64,000 nucleotides of DNA from Thermocoleostomius sinensis A174 (GTDB lineage Bacteria; Cyanobacteriota; Cyanobacteriia; Elainellales; Elainellaceae). Shown here in pieces: positions 35,998 to 44,939 of this stretch. The position numbers and the translations under genes are program-made. The notes beneath the pieces were generated by a model. That model was not told the DNA's origin and did no database searches. It saw nothing but the letters and a program-made list of their open reading frames with translations. The stretch's first letter is position 1. Every line of letters starts with the position of its first letter. The stretch spans positions 2,829,026 through 2,893,025 of the forward strand of contig NZ_CP113797.1 of NCBI RefSeq assembly GCF_026802175.1. The letters are read 5' to 3'.

Positions 35998-36777
35998 ATG
36001 GAATTTTTGACGATTTTGCTGTCAGCGCTACTGGGCATTATCTCTCCTGCTGGATTTGTGCTCGATCGCGTGGCAGAAACGGCGATTCGCAATCAACTGG
36101 ATTCAGCCGAAGAACTGAGTGTTCGCATTGATAATACGCCTAGCTATCAGGCATTGCGAGGACGGGTCGATCGGGTGCGGATAGCTGGTCGGGGGCTGTT
36201 TCCAGTAGCTGGAGTGAGAGTGGCGGAGTTAGAAGTGGAAACAGACGCGATCGCGCTTGATCTGGATCAGTTGCGGCAGGGACAACCAGAACTAGAGCAG
36301 CCCCTACAAGCGGCAGTTAAATTTGTCCTAACTGAAGCCGATCTAAATCAAGCATTGCAGTCTGAACTGGTCGCTGAGCAACTACGACGGTTAAATGTAT
36401 CGCTCTCTGGTACTTCGGCAGCGTCGGAACTGATTGATCCACAACTAGACTTTCTGCCCAACGATCGTCTGCGGCTGCAAGCCACCCTGCAAGATCCACA
36501 AACGGGTGAACAAACTCGCGTGGTAGCGGAGACTGGGCTAGAGATGATAGCAGGACACCAGCTTCAACTGCTTGAGCCAACCATTAAGGTGAATGAACAA
36601 ATCGTTGCGCCGCAATTGTTAGCTTTCTTAATTGGTAACGTGAGCCAACGCTTCGATCTAACAAATCTGGAAGAGAGCGGAATCACGGCGCGAGTTCTAA
36701 ACTTAGAGATAGAAGCCGATCGCTTAACTCTGGTTAGCTTTGTTCGCATTGAACCCGGAACCGAGTTGAACTGGTAG
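35998..36777 (+). CDS. DUF2993 (LmeA-like) domain protein
   Basis: 259 residues from ATG 35998 (MEFLTILLSALLG); an earlier in-frame ATG at 35935 would add another hydrophobic run. The N-terminus looks like a signal or membrane anchor followed by a beta-rich domain with the DUF2993 opening (AETAIRNQLDSAEELSVRID, GRVDRVRIAGRG). Relatives are periplasmic or envelope lipid-binding proteins in actinobacteria; in cyanobacteria the role is unknown. It points away from the hydrolase gene. Confidence 0.8.
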   Translation: MEFLTILLSALLGIISPAGFVLDRVAETAIRNQLDSAEELSVRIDNTPSYQALRGRVDRVRIAGRGLFPVAGVRVAELEVETDAIALDLDQLRQGQPELEQPLQAAVKFVLTEADLNQALQSELVAEQLRRLNVSLSGTSAASELIDPQLDFLPNDRLRLQATLQDPQTGEQTRVVAETGLEMIAGHQLQLLEPTIKVNEQIVAPQLLAFLIGNVSQRFDLTNLEESGITARVLNLEIEADRLTLVSFVRIEPGTELNW

Positions 36778-36900
36778 AGAGAGATGGGTGATGAACCATT
36801 CTGGCTCAACCTGACTCAACCTACTGAAAAGTTCAGTAGGATAAATCAATTGAAAATTTCGATCGTTACATTCACGCCCAAGCCCCCGTTGGAGGAACCG

Positions 36901-37557
36901 ATGCAAGACCATGATTCGATGCCATCTAAGCAACCATCCCCTTCACGTCCTTCCCGAGCGCTTCCATTGGGTATTTTAGCGGGCGCTGCAATCTTGGCAC
37001 TGCTAGCAGGTGGTGGCACAGCTTGGTGGACGTGGCACTCCGTCAATTCCAAACCCACAGCCCCGCTTCCGGCTGCCAAAGTCCCAGACACGTCTCAAGC
37101 ATCTCCTAGCCCCCTCACGCAAACCCCTGCCCAGCAGACCGTTCAGGTTTACTGGCTGAAAACCGATGCCGATGGTATTGAACCAACCGCTAGCCCTGTG
37201 ACAGTGGCGGCTGATCAACCCAACGCTGTGCTAAAAGCCGCTTTTGAAGAAATGCTCAAGGGTTCTGATGATCCAGCGCTAACCTCCACTGTTCCTCAAG
37301 GCACAATCCTACGAGAAGTACAGGTGAAAGAGGATGGTGTTCATGTCAATTTATCAGAGGAGTTCACCACTGGGGGTGGGAGCACGTCGATGACGGGTCG
37401 GTTAGCCCAGGTAATCTACACAGCCACTACGCTTAACCCCAATGCACCTGTTTGGATCTCGGTGGAAGGGAAACCGCTGGAAGTGCTGGGTGGAGAAGGG
37501 TTGGTTGTAGATCAGCCCATGACTCGTGATAGCTTTGAAGAAAACTTCAGCTATTAG
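36901..37557 (+). CDS. GerMN-domain envelope protein
   Basis: 218 residues from ATG 36901, preceded by GGAGG. A hydrophobic segment at about residues 21-40 (PLGILAGAAILALLAGGGTA) anchors or exports the protein, a Pro/Ser/Thr-rich linker follows, and the C-terminal 130 residues form a GerMN domain (VQVYWLKTDADGIEPT, VKEDGVHVNLSEEF, TATTLNPNAPVWISVEG). GerMN proteins are found in the cell envelope; the domain is thought to bind other envelope components. No enzyme activity is suggested. Confidence 0.85.
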   Translation: MQDHDSMPSKQPSPSRPSRALPLGILAGAAILALLAGGGTAWWTWHSVNSKPTAPLPAAKVPDTSQASPSPLTQTPAQQTVQVYWLKTDADGIEPTASPVTVAADQPNAVLKAAFEEMLKGSDDPALTSTVPQGTILREVQVKEDGVHVNLSEEFTTGGGSTSMTGRLAQVIYTATTLNPNAPVWISVEGKPLEVLGGEGLVVDQPMTRDSFEENFSY

Positions 37558-37579
37558 CCGCTGCTTTCATCTTTAGCTT

Positions 37580-37960
37580 TTAATCCCGAACGCTAATCCC
37601 TAACTCCGAATCTCGGCTGGCCAAACTAAAGGCACGAAAATACTTGGCCTGTTGCTCAATGCGACTTGCTAGTCGATCGCACACTAGATTGCATAGCTCG
37701 AAGATTAGCTCATCCGAGACACTATAGTAAGCCGAGGTGCCTTCGCTGCGGCGAGTTAAGATGCCCGCTTGTAGCATCACCTTTAGGTGCTTTGACACAT
37801 TAGCTTGACTGGTTTGCGTCGCATCGACTAAATCTTGGACGCATTTTTCGCCATCTCGCAACAGATTGAGTAGGCGCAATCGCATCGGTTCACTCAACAC
37901 ACCGAAGTACTCAGCAACTTGCTGCACAACTTCTGCGGGCACAGTCTCTGCTGGTTTCAT
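37580..37960 (-). CDS. ArsR/SmtB-family transcriptional regulator
   Basis: 126-residue winged-helix repressor. The recognition helix is TSQANVSKHLKVMLQAGILT and the wing RRSEGTSAYYSVSD. The helix-3 metal motif ELCVCDL of ArsR/SmtB sensors is replaced by EKCVQDL, leaving one Cys there; two more Cys (FELCNLVCDRL) lie in the C-terminal dimerisation helix. The cysteines could respond to redox or thiophilic ligands. It follows the ArsA-like gene by 129 bases on the same strand. Its operator was not identified. Confidence 0.88.
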   Translation of the reverse strand: MKPAETVPAEVVQQVAEYFGVLSEPMRLRLLNLLRDGEKCVQDLVDATQTSQANVSKHLKVMLQAGILTRRSEGTSAYYSVSDELIFELCNLVCDRLASRIEQQAKYFRAFSLASRDSELGISVRD

Positions 37961-38089
37961 GCAAATCTATCCATGATGTTAAGGCCGTGATCCCCAACCA
38001 TTAATCTGATCCCAGATTGTATCATTCAACCTTTGTATGGCAATGGAGTAATGGATAGAATTTATCACTGTCAAGCTGTGATGAAGTGT

Positions 38090-39268
38090 CTAAGTTGCAG
38101 CAAAACGGATTTTTAGGTAATCTTCCTCCATCTTGGCTCCGGCGGGCTGCAATGCTGCTAAGGCTTGAGGCAGAACCAAATTACGGCGATGGTTGCCAAT
38201 ACGAATATTCAATTCATCGCCTGTTTTGCTGAGTTCCACTTGGTTTTTGGGAATTCCAGGCAAATATACCTCTAAACTGTACTGGTTTTGCTCTTGCACC
38301 ACTCGCAATGTGGTTTCTTTATAGAACACTTGCGCTGGATCTTCATCGGCATACAGCGTTTCTTTGAGGCGATCGAGCGCGGCCAGCCCACACATCTCTT
38401 CTGAATAAAGCGGCACTTCTTTGATTGGCAACGGGCTAAAGTTTTCGTGAATTTCCTGGCGATACTGCTGCTGATTGTCTTTCCACTTTTGGAAGAATGG
38501 ATCAGTCACCTGATCGGGAATAATGCGGTTGGCCACCACCATATCGGTTGCCACATTGTAAAGGCTGAGGTAAGCATGGGCCCGCAGCGATTCTTTAATC
38601 ACCATTTTTTCAGGATTGGTCACTAAACGCACCGAGGTTTGGCTATTGTCGGTTAGAACTTTTTCTAACGCTTCAATTTGCTGATAGAACTCGTAGGGCG
38701 CATCCATTACTTCTTGATTGGGCAGCGAGAATCCGGCGATCGGGCGAAACAATGGCTCTACAAGAGGGCGCAGGGCGGCTGATACTGCTTGCAGAGGTTT
38801 GTAGAAGCGACGCATATACCAGCCTGCCACTTCTGGCAAGCTTAACAAACGCAGTGCTGTTCCTGTAGGGGCCGAGTCGATAATGAGCACATCAAACTCG
38901 CCTTCGTCATAGTGGCGCTTCATCCGCACTAAGCTAAAAATCTCATCCATGCCGGGCAGAATCGCCAATTCTTCAGCTTCTACACCTTCCAAGCCTCGTG
39001 CTTGCAACACTTGTGTAATGTAGCGTTTGACGGCTCCCCAGTTGCTTTCCAACTCCATCAGGGCGTCTAGTTCGGCTCCCCACAGATTGGGCCGCACCGA
39101 TCGAGGGTTATGCTCCAGTTCCATATCAAAACTATCGGCAAGCGAATGAGCCGGATCGGTACTCAAAACTAGAGTTTTATAACCTAATTCGGCACAGCGC
39201 AGCCCCGTCGCCGCTGCAACAGAGGTTTTACCAACGCCTCCCTTGCCCGTCATCAAAATTACACGCAT
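38090..39268 (-). CDS. ArsA/Get3-family ATPase with C-terminal HSP20-like domain
   Basis: 392-residue member of the TRC40/ArsA P-loop family. The deviant Walker A is [15 protein letters not shown], switch [13 protein letters not shown], switch [20 protein letters not shown]. The last 80 residues ([31 protein letters not shown]) are a beta-sandwich of the ArsA_HSP20 type, typical of cyanobacteria. It has a single ATPase half and lacks the paired Cys of arsenite-pump ArsA and the CxxC of Get3, so a role in arsenic efflux is doubtful; protein targeting or metal handling is possible. An ArsR-type gene follows on the same strand. Confidence 0.88.
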   Translation of the reverse strand: MRVILMTGKGGVGKTSVAAATGLRCAELGYKTLVLSTDPAHSLADSFDMELEHNPRSVRPNLWGAELDALMELESNWGAVKRYITQVLQARGLEGVEAEELAILPGMDEIFSLVRMKRHYDEGEFDVLIIDSAPTGTALRLLSLPEVAGWYMRRFYKPLQAVSAALRPLVEPLFRPIAGFSLPNQEVMDAPYEFYQQIEALEKVLTDNSQTSVRLVTNPEKMVIKESLRAHAYLSLYNVATDMVVANRIIPDQVTDPFFQKWKDNQQQYRQEIHENFSPLPIKEVPLYSEEMCGLAALDRLKETLYADEDPAQVFYKETTLRVVQEQNQYSLEVYLPGIPKNQVELSKTGDELNIRIGNHRRNLVLPQALAALQPAGAKMEEDYLKIRFAAT

Positions 39269-39352
39269 GAATGGTGAAGCCCTTTCTGAGAAATCTTTAT
39301 ATTCTTTTACCTACTGTATCTGTTTTTTGCAAAGAGGGGAGTTTGGGGTTGA

Positions 39353-39373
39353 GAGTTGAGAGTTAGGAGTTAA
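39353..39373. repeat. Three heptamer repeats overlapping the hisC stop codon
   Basis: GAGTTGA, GAGTTAG and GAGTTAA stand head to tail at 39353-39359, 39360-39366 and 39367-39373. The hisC stop codon (39365-39363 on the minus strand) and last two codons lie within them. Confidence 0.85.
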
Positions 39374-40424
39374 GCAGGCTGACAATTGCCTCAATCAAAA
39401 TCTGGTTTTGTGCGTCGGTGCCAACGGTGATACGCAGTTTGTCGTCAAGACCAGGCTGTTTGAAGTAACGAAGGAGAATGCCCCGTTGTTTCAGGGCTTG
39501 TTGCAGAAACTCAGCCCTGCCGTCTGGTGGAGTGGCTAGAACGAAATTGCCATGGGAGGGCAAGACGGTGAAGCCTAAATTTTTCAGATCGGTGCTGAGT
39601 TGGGTGCGCGATCGTTTGACTTTCTCGGCACAAGCATTTTTGTAAGACTGGTCGCGCATGGCGGCTGTACCGATGGCGGTCGCAATGGCATCAATGTTAT
39701 AGCTGTCTTTGACCTTGAAAAGTCCGGTTAACAGCTTGGGATTGGCAAGGGCAAAGCCCATGCGCAGCCCTGCTAGCGAGTAGCCTTTAGAGAGCGTCCG
39801 CAGCAAAATCACATTCTCAAACTCTTGCAGCAACGGCAACGCCGACGACTCAGCAAAATCGACATAAGCTTCATCGATCGCTACAATGCCCGCAACCTGT
39901 TGCGCCAACGTACGCAAATCCTCTAGTGGCACACAATGCCCAGAGGGACTGTTGGGTGTGGCAATAAACGTGATCGCTCCCTTGGCAGCAACTAATGCCT
40001 CAATCGGTAGCTGAAACTCTTCGCCATAAGGCACTTCCACTACATCAGCTGGCTGCATGGCGGCCAACGTGCGATATAACACGTAGGTAGGCATGGGATA
40101 GACGACTGAACGATCGGCTCCCTCTGCACAAGCCCGCACCAGCACATTCAGCACATCATCACTGCCATTGCCTACCAACACCCAATCGGCTGGCACCCCC
40201 AACACCTCGCTCACCGCTTGACAAAACTCTTTAGCAAACGGATCAGGGTAACGCCGCAGCCATTCACTATCCAACGATCGCAACACCTCCAACGCCTTTG
40301 GAGACGGTGGATAAGGATTCTCATTCGTATTCAATTTAATAATATTCGTGCCGGGCTTCGGTTGCTCTCCTGGAATATAGCCCGTCATTGCCTCAATCGC
40401 CGGACGAAAATAGCCCATATCCAT
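39363..40424 (-). CDS. hisC: Histidinol-phosphate aminotransferase
   Basis: PLP enzyme that transaminates imidazole-acetol phosphate in histidine synthesis. From ATG 40424 (MDMGYFRPAIEAM, GAGGAA upstream) it has 353 residues; the frame upstream runs into heptamer repeats and is not coding. Marks: KLNTNENPYPPSP for substrate binding, NGSDDVLNVL, TPNSPSGHCV (the NPTG-like motif), VDEAYVDF (written AIDEAYVDFAES) and the Schiff-base lysine in RTLSKGYSLAGLRMGF. Both ends of the gene touch heptameric repeats. Confidence 0.95.
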   Translation of the reverse strand: MDMGYFRPAIEAMTGYIPGEQPKPGTNIIKLNTNENPYPPSPKALEVLRSLDSEWLRRYPDPFAKEFCQAVSEVLGVPADWVLVGNGSDDVLNVLVRACAEGADRSVVYPMPTYVLYRTLAAMQPADVVEVPYGEEFQLPIEALVAAKGAITFIATPNSPSGHCVPLEDLRTLAQQVAGIVAIDEAYVDFAESSALPLLQEFENVILLRTLSKGYSLAGLRMGFALANPKLLTGLFKVKDSYNIDAIATAIGTAAMRDQSYKNACAEKVKRSRTQLSTDLKNLGFTVLPSHGNFVLATPPDGRAEFLQQALKQRGILLRYFKQPGLDDKLRITVGTDAQNQILIEAIVSLLNS

Positions 40425-40429
40425 GATTT

Positions 40430-40471
40430 CCTCACTCCCCATTCTCCATTCCCGACTCCCCACGCCCCAAC
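40430..40471. repeat. Six heptamer repeats (consensus CCCCANN) between hisC and the DUF2358 gene
   Basis: CCTCACT, CCCCATT, CTCCATT, CCCGACT, CCCCACG and CCCCAAC follow each other in register. They encode roughly the last dozen residues (GRGESGMENGE) of the DUF2358 protein and form the 5' flank of hisC, so a repeat array has become coding sequence. Confidence 0.85.
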
Positions 40472-40842
40472 TTGAAATTTTGCTTCAACACGTCTAACCG
40501 GGAACAGTGCCAGTAGTCAATATGAGAGACGATTAAGCCTTGCTCATTGAGCGTTAACTCACTCCATCCGGGAATATGCAGGCGCGGCTTCCAGGGCAGC
40601 GGTGAGGTCATGTTTAAAGTCCAGTCCGATCGAATTTCATTGCCATTTTGCTGGAGGTTATGAAGATCCAATTGCGGCTTGACAAACAACGTATCGATCA
40701 ATTGGATCATCCGCTTATATCGATCGCAGCCGCGAAATTCATTCAATGGATCTTTAAAGTACACATCGTCTGCGTAAATGCTGTAGGTTTGGTTTTTAGG
40801 AAAACGGCGATAGTCTTCTCTAAGAATGTCCAAAATGTCCAT
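40432..40842 (-). CDS. DUF2358 (NTF2-like fold) protein
   Basis: 136 residues from ATG 40842 (MDILDILREDYRRFP). The pattern YADDVYFKDPLNEFRGCDRY and the later W-rich IDYWHCSRLD are typical of DUF2358 proteins, which are found in cyanobacteria and plastids and have an NTF2-like cone fold. Function unknown. The C-terminal GRGESGMENGE comes from heptamer repeats and is probably not structural. Its start codon is only 22 bases from the start of the divergent gene at 40865, and hisC begins eight bases past its stop, suggesting one minus-strand transcript. Confidence 0.82.
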   Translation of the reverse strand: MDILDILREDYRRFPKNQTYSIYADDVYFKDPLNEFRGCDRYKRMIQLIDTLFVKPQLDLHNLQQNGNEIRSDWTLNMTSPLPWKPRLHIPGWSELTLNEQGLIVSHIDYWHCSRLDVLKQNFKLGRGESGMENGE

Positions 40843-40864
40843 AGTTCGTGAGCGCCAGAAACAG

Positions 40865-41527
40865 ATGCCGATGTCACATGAGATCTTGTCAACCTCGATT
40901 ACAGCCCTACCCGTGGGAGGATTCATTGCCATTCTCTTCAGCCTACCACTGTCAGCGATAGCCAATCCGGCAGAGATCGCTTTGCAACAATGTCAGCAGC
41001 GAGTAGCAGAGGACCTACCGGGAACTAGCGGGCAGTTTCAACCCCACCCACAGCAGCCCAACGGCACCGTTGTGATTCACTGGCAGACAACCCCCCATGC
41101 AACAGGCTATTGTCGAGTTGACGGTGAAAACGGCACAGTAATTGAGTTTGTCAATCCCTATGCGGTTCCAAGAGGACAGCGCCCCATCGAAACCATGCTG
41201 GCATTCCAGACTACAGACTATAGCGTGCGAGTTGTGCGATTAGTTGAGCAACTATACATGAATGTTTACAACCGCAAAACAAATCGCTTGGAACTCGATC
41301 GAGGTCTAGTGCGTGTAACTCAAACAGATACAGGAATCCTTTACACCACAGTACTTGGACATCAAACTTATCAAGCGATCGTGTCAGATGTTCCATCTGA
41401 CGATCGTTATCGACTGGTGATTCTAGCCGGGCACAATTCCATCTATGATGAGGCGGGCGGCTCCCTCTATCCATCTGGCGCGTTGGAGATTGCTCCAGGC
41501 GCGGTATCGATTCCTTCACAAAACTAA
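40865..41527 (+). CDS. Secreted or periplasmic protein of unknown function
   Basis: 220 residues from ATG 40865 (a second ATG is at 40871). A signal peptide is clear: hydrophobic core GGFIAILFSLPLSAIANP with a probable cut after AIA. The mature part has two cysteines (ALQQCQQRV, GYCRVDGENG) that may form a disulfide, and beta-prone sequence; I recognise no domain. It is divergent from the DUF2358 gene with almost no space between them, so its promoter must lie in that gene's coding sequence. Confidence 0.75.
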   Translation: MPMSHEILSTSITALPVGGFIAILFSLPLSAIANPAEIALQQCQQRVAEDLPGTSGQFQPHPQQPNGTVVIHWQTTPHATGYCRVDGENGTVIEFVNPYAVPRGQRPIETMLAFQTTDYSVRVVRLVEQLYMNVYNRKTNRLELDRGLVRVTQTDTGILYTTVLGHQTYQAIVSDVPSDDRYRLVILAGHNSIYDEAGGSLYPSGALEIAPGAVSIPSQN

Positions 41528-41709
41528 CCCGTTAAGCTTCGCCTATTTATTAACTTTTCGCTCGTGCCTTCCTTGTTCATCCATATCAAAGCTGCAAACT
41601 CAATCGAATTTAAATCGAGAGACACCGCTAAATGTGTTACTTGTAGACATATTGCTAGGCTAGAAATTAAACATCAAAATTAGTTTTTTAAAGGACTTTT
41701 TGGCACTCA

Positions 41710-43134
41710 ATGCTATGTCAGTCTCCTTTCACACCACTTGATTCCCTACAGGATTGTAACAAGTTATATCAATTTCTTGACTTCTGTAAACAGCAATCAA
41801 TTGCTGAACAGCATGAGAAAATAGCGAGTATTTCCAGTACGATTGAATCGATCGATCCGCTAGCAGTTTTGTGGCAATTTGGCAAACCTCAGCAGCGACA
41901 TTTTTATTTTGAAAATCGTGATCAAGAGCGGGCAATTGCGGCGATTGGTGAAGCTCGATCAATCCAAATAGAAGGAACGCGACGATTTGAAACTGCACAG
42001 GAATTCATTCAACGCTGCTTAAAACATTTCGTTATTAGTGATGCGTCTAATTTGCCGTGGGCACAGCCTTGTTTCTTTAGCAGTTTTACCTTTTTTGATC
42101 AATCTACTGCCTCTAACTCCTATTTTCCAAGTGCGATCGTTTTTCTACCCCAATGGCAAATTGTGCAAGGCAGTGATCGAAGTGCTATTCTTTTACATCA
42201 AGTTATTGAGGCTGACACGAATATTGAATTATTAACTGAAAAGATTTGGCGTGATTTTCAATCAATTCAACAGATCAGCTACAGTTTTTTTCATTTTTCA
42301 ACTCAACTACCCACCCTACTAAACTGGGAAATTGTTGACACTCACGATTTTCAATCCACAGTCGTTGCAGCGTTGAAATCCATTCAACAGCAACAGTTAA
42401 ATAAGTTAGTTTTAGCTCATGCCATTGATGTTGTTTCGCCGTTGCCCTTTCAATGGGGGCATTCCTTACACAATCTGCGGCAACTTCATCCTGATTGCTA
42501 TGTGTTCTCGGTTGGCAACGGTCATGGGCAAAGTTTTGTTGGAGCCAGTCCCGAGCGCTTGCTTAGTGTTTGCGATCGAACGTTGATCACCGATGCCCTG
42601 GCTGGTTCAGCTCCACGTGGGCGAACCCTTGCCGAAGACACAGAATTGGCCCAGCGGTTACTCAACAATGACAAAGAACGACGCGAACATCAAGTTGTGG
42701 TCGATTTTATTCATCAAACCTTGGCCCAATTTGGTTTAAAGCTGCGGTTTACCCATGTTCCTGACCTATTGCAATTGTCCAATATTCAACATCTACACAC
42801 ACCAATTCAAACGGTGCTACCCGTGGGACTGCATCCGCTAGAAATTTTAGCTGCTCTGCATCCCACTCCGGCTGTGGCGGGTTTGCCCAGAGAAATTGCC
42901 TGCGAACAAATTCAACAGTATGAACAGTTTGAACGATCGCTCTATGCTGCTCCCATTGGTTGGGTGGATGCTCAAAACAATGCTGAGTTTGTCGTAGGCA
43001 TTCGATCGGCGTTGCTGGATGGCAATCGAGCTAGACTTTACGCAGGAGCCGGAATTGTTTCCGGTTCTGATCCAGAACGAGAATTTGCGGAAGTGCGGCT
43101 CAAGTTGCAAGCGCTGTTACGGGCGTTGGTGTAA
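41710..43134 (+). CDS. menF: Isochorismate synthase
   Basis: Converts chorismate to isochorismate, the entry to phylloquinone, the quinone of photosystem I. The 474-residue product has a poorly conserved N-terminal half and a chorismate-binding C-terminal half: GASPERLLSV, TDALAGSAPRGRTLAEDTEL, NNDKERREHQVVVDFI, LHPTPAVAGLPREIA and the final GAGIVSGSDPEREFAEVRLK. The HPTPAV-G-P combination marks isochorismate rather than anthranilate synthases. No other men gene is beside it. Confidence 0.93.
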   Translation: MLCQSPFTPLDSLQDCNKLYQFLDFCKQQSIAEQHEKIASISSTIESIDPLAVLWQFGKPQQRHFYFENRDQERAIAAIGEARSIQIEGTRRFETAQEFIQRCLKHFVISDASNLPWAQPCFFSSFTFFDQSTASNSYFPSAIVFLPQWQIVQGSDRSAILLHQVIEADTNIELLTEKIWRDFQSIQQISYSFFHFSTQLPTLLNWEIVDTHDFQSTVVAALKSIQQQQLNKLVLAHAIDVVSPLPFQWGHSLHNLRQLHPDCYVFSVGNGHGQSFVGASPERLLSVCDRTLITDALAGSAPRGRTLAEDTELAQRLLNNDKERREHQVVVDFIHQTLAQFGLKLRFTHVPDLLQLSNIQHLHTPIQTVLPVGLHPLEILAALHPTPAVAGLPREIACEQIQQYEQFERSLYAAPIGWVDAQNNAEFVVGIRSALLDGNRARLYAGAGIVSGSDPEREFAEVRLKLQALLRALV

Positions 43135-43469
43135 CTCAATCCGGAGAGATTCCATCCCTAACGCAGGTGTTGAGTCAACTACCTAAACTTGGTTAACCGA
43201 CCAATCTTTTCCCCCTCATTCCTCAATTCCTTCTCTCACAAGGGGCGAAGGGACATTAAAGCGAAACCCCAGCGCGAAAGCCCCTCTCCGGCTCGGAAAG
43301 AGGGATTGGAGTGAGGGCGATTCGAGTGTTGTCAGTCAACCAACTACCCAAACCTTGCCTCAGTTCAAGCAGCCCTTTAGAAAACGTTGTTGTTTCCTGG
43401 AAAAAACGGGGAACTCTAGAGAGTGGGGCACTGTTGCGGTCTTAGCCTAATAAAGCTCTAGTTTGACGC
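43135..43469. repeat. Intergenic region with dispersed C/G-rich repeat
   Basis: 335 bases without a gene. Bases about 43206-43325 show the dispersed-element layout: a C/T-rich arm (CCCCCTCATTCCTCAATTCC), a GGGGCGAAGGG middle, and a closing arm GGATTGGAGTGAGGG partly complementary to the first. The rest should carry the promoter of the REC-Hpt gene; none was fixed. Confidence 0.6.
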
Positions 43470-44459
43470 ATGTACTCAAATCGAAAATCGCAACAATCAA
43501 CTGATGCAGCTTATGCAGCACCAATGCAGCACTTAGATGAACTCACCGATGAACTCACCGTAAAAGACCCTGCTCCGCTGAAAATTTTGTTGGCGGAAGA
43601 CAATCTCACCAACCAAAAGCTTGCGATCCGGCAACTGCAATTTTTAGGCTATGAGGCTGATGTAGTCACCGATGGCAAAGCGGCGATCGCCGCCGCAACT
43701 CAATCTCACTATGACTTGATCCTAATGGACTGCCAGATGCCCATCTTGAACGGGTTTGAGGCCACAGCCGCCATTCGTAATTGGGAACGGCAGTTGAGTC
43801 GCTCTGTCCAAATAATCGTGGTAGCAATGACAGCTAGCGATCTACATCAAGATCGAGAACGGGCGATTGCCGCAGGCATGGATGATTTTTTAATAAAACC
43901 TGTGCACAAAGAAATCTTGGCAGCCTTGTTGACTCACTGGCAACAGAGGCTAGCAATGAACCAGCGAGCGGCTCAACCTATGCGGCGGATTTTGGGACAT
44001 CCCCCGACATCTGTACTCCAACGCTTGCCTGTTCTCTTAGATTTAGAACACCTGCATCGGTTGTCGGATGACAAACCAGAGTTTGAATTAGAACTGTTGC
44101 AAATTTTTCTGCAAGACAGCCGCCGTCAGTTAGAGATTTTGAAACAGGCTGTTTACCGACAAAACACCCCGCAAATTTATCAGAGTGTCCATCACATTCG
44201 CGGAGCTAGTGCCAACGTTGGAGCAAGAGCCATGCAATTTGTGGCTGAGCGGTTAGAAGCCTATGTGCAGCAATCAATGCCAGTACTCAACTTCTCACCA
44301 ACCGATCGATCGCTAGACACCATCTCTCTGAAAATTGCCATGATGCAAGAACTTACGGCCAAGCTAGATTTTTCGCTAGCGCAGATTCAACTCGCTGTCG
44401 ATCAGATGCGTGTGTTAGATCAATCGCAACCATCTGGGCATTGCTCACTAGACCTATGA
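43470..44459 (+). CDS. Response regulator with C-terminal Hpt domain
   Basis: 329-residue phosphorelay protein. The receiver domain spans about residues 36-158 (acidic pocket Glu43/Asp44, acceptor Asp87 in LILMDCQMPI, Lys143 in LIKP). After a linker, an Hpt domain (about 195-300) carries the phosphotransfer His241 in VHHIRGASANVGA. This REC-Hpt pairing is usually the C-terminal half of hybrid kinases; here it stands alone and needs an external kinase. The N-terminus has a 12-bp tandem duplication (43536-43559) giving DELTDELT. It is next to a partner-switching gene set and converges with the RsbW-like gene. Confidence 0.9.
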   Translation: MYSNRKSQQSTDAAYAAPMQHLDELTDELTVKDPAPLKILLAEDNLTNQKLAIRQLQFLGYEADVVTDGKAAIAAATQSHYDLILMDCQMPILNGFEATAAIRNWERQLSRSVQIIVVAMTASDLHQDRERAIAAGMDDFLIKPVHKEILAALLTHWQQRLAMNQRAAQPMRRILGHPPTSVLQRLPVLLDLEHLHRLSDDKPEFELELLQIFLQDSRRQLEILKQAVYRQNTPQIYQSVHHIRGASANVGARAMQFVAERLEAYVQQSMPVLNFSPTDRSLDTISLKIAMMQELTAKLDFSLAQIQLAVDQMRVLDQSQPSGHCSLDL

Positions 44460-44507
44460 ACCGATCGGCTTGCTTCATACGTTGATTTGGCAGCCATCCA
44501 ATTCAGC

Positions 44508-44939
44508 TTATTTGCCGGATGTGTAGTGCTTGGTAATTATTAGACAATTGCGCTGGTTAATGCGAGTGTAGCTGACTTGATCAGCGATTTTACCAATGAT
44601 TTTGATGCCGCGTCCATGTTCGGCGGTTTGATCCATGTGAGGATTTCGCAAAGATTCAGCAATATTAAACCCAGAGCCAGAATCCCAGATTTTTAATTCA
44701 ATGGACTGATCGGTTATGAAAATCTCGACCTCGATCGGGGTTTCGGGGGCTTTGCTGGCATGGGCATGACGAACCGCATTGGTAAACCCTTCTGCTAGGG
44801 CAATTTGACATTCAAGCCAAACAGTATGGGGCAACGGAACCTGGTCAAATTGCTTAAACCAATCCAAAACATCAGCGACGGAGTTGAGATCGGTGTTAAA
44901 CTGAATGCTTTCCTGGTATACAGGCGTTGTTGAGTTCAT
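44508..44939 (-). CDS. RsbW/SpoIIAB-like serine kinase (anti-sigma factor type)
   Basis: 143 residues from ATG 44939. GHKL ATPase fold with N-box EGFTNAVRHAH, G1 box WDSGSGFNI and G2 box GRGIKIIGKIAD. In partner switching such a kinase phosphorylates a STAS antagonist and binds an output protein when free. The STAS gene at 46453 and the PP2C gene at 45277 would complete the switch. It diverges from the PP2C gene across 337 bases. The output protein is not encoded nearby. Confidence 0.9.
   Translation of the reverse strand: MNSTTPVYQESIQFNTDLNSVADVLDWFKQFDQVPLPHTVWLECQIALAEGFTNAVRHAHASKAPETPIEVEIFITDQSIELKIWDSGSGFNIAESLRNPHMDQTAEHGRGIKIIGKIADQVSYTRINQRNCLIITKHYTSGK

Noticed and set aside
38090-39268. 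Arsenite efflux ATPase
   Set aside because: Only one ATPase half, arsenite-binding cysteines missing, HSP20-like C-terminus; no arsB or arsC nearby.
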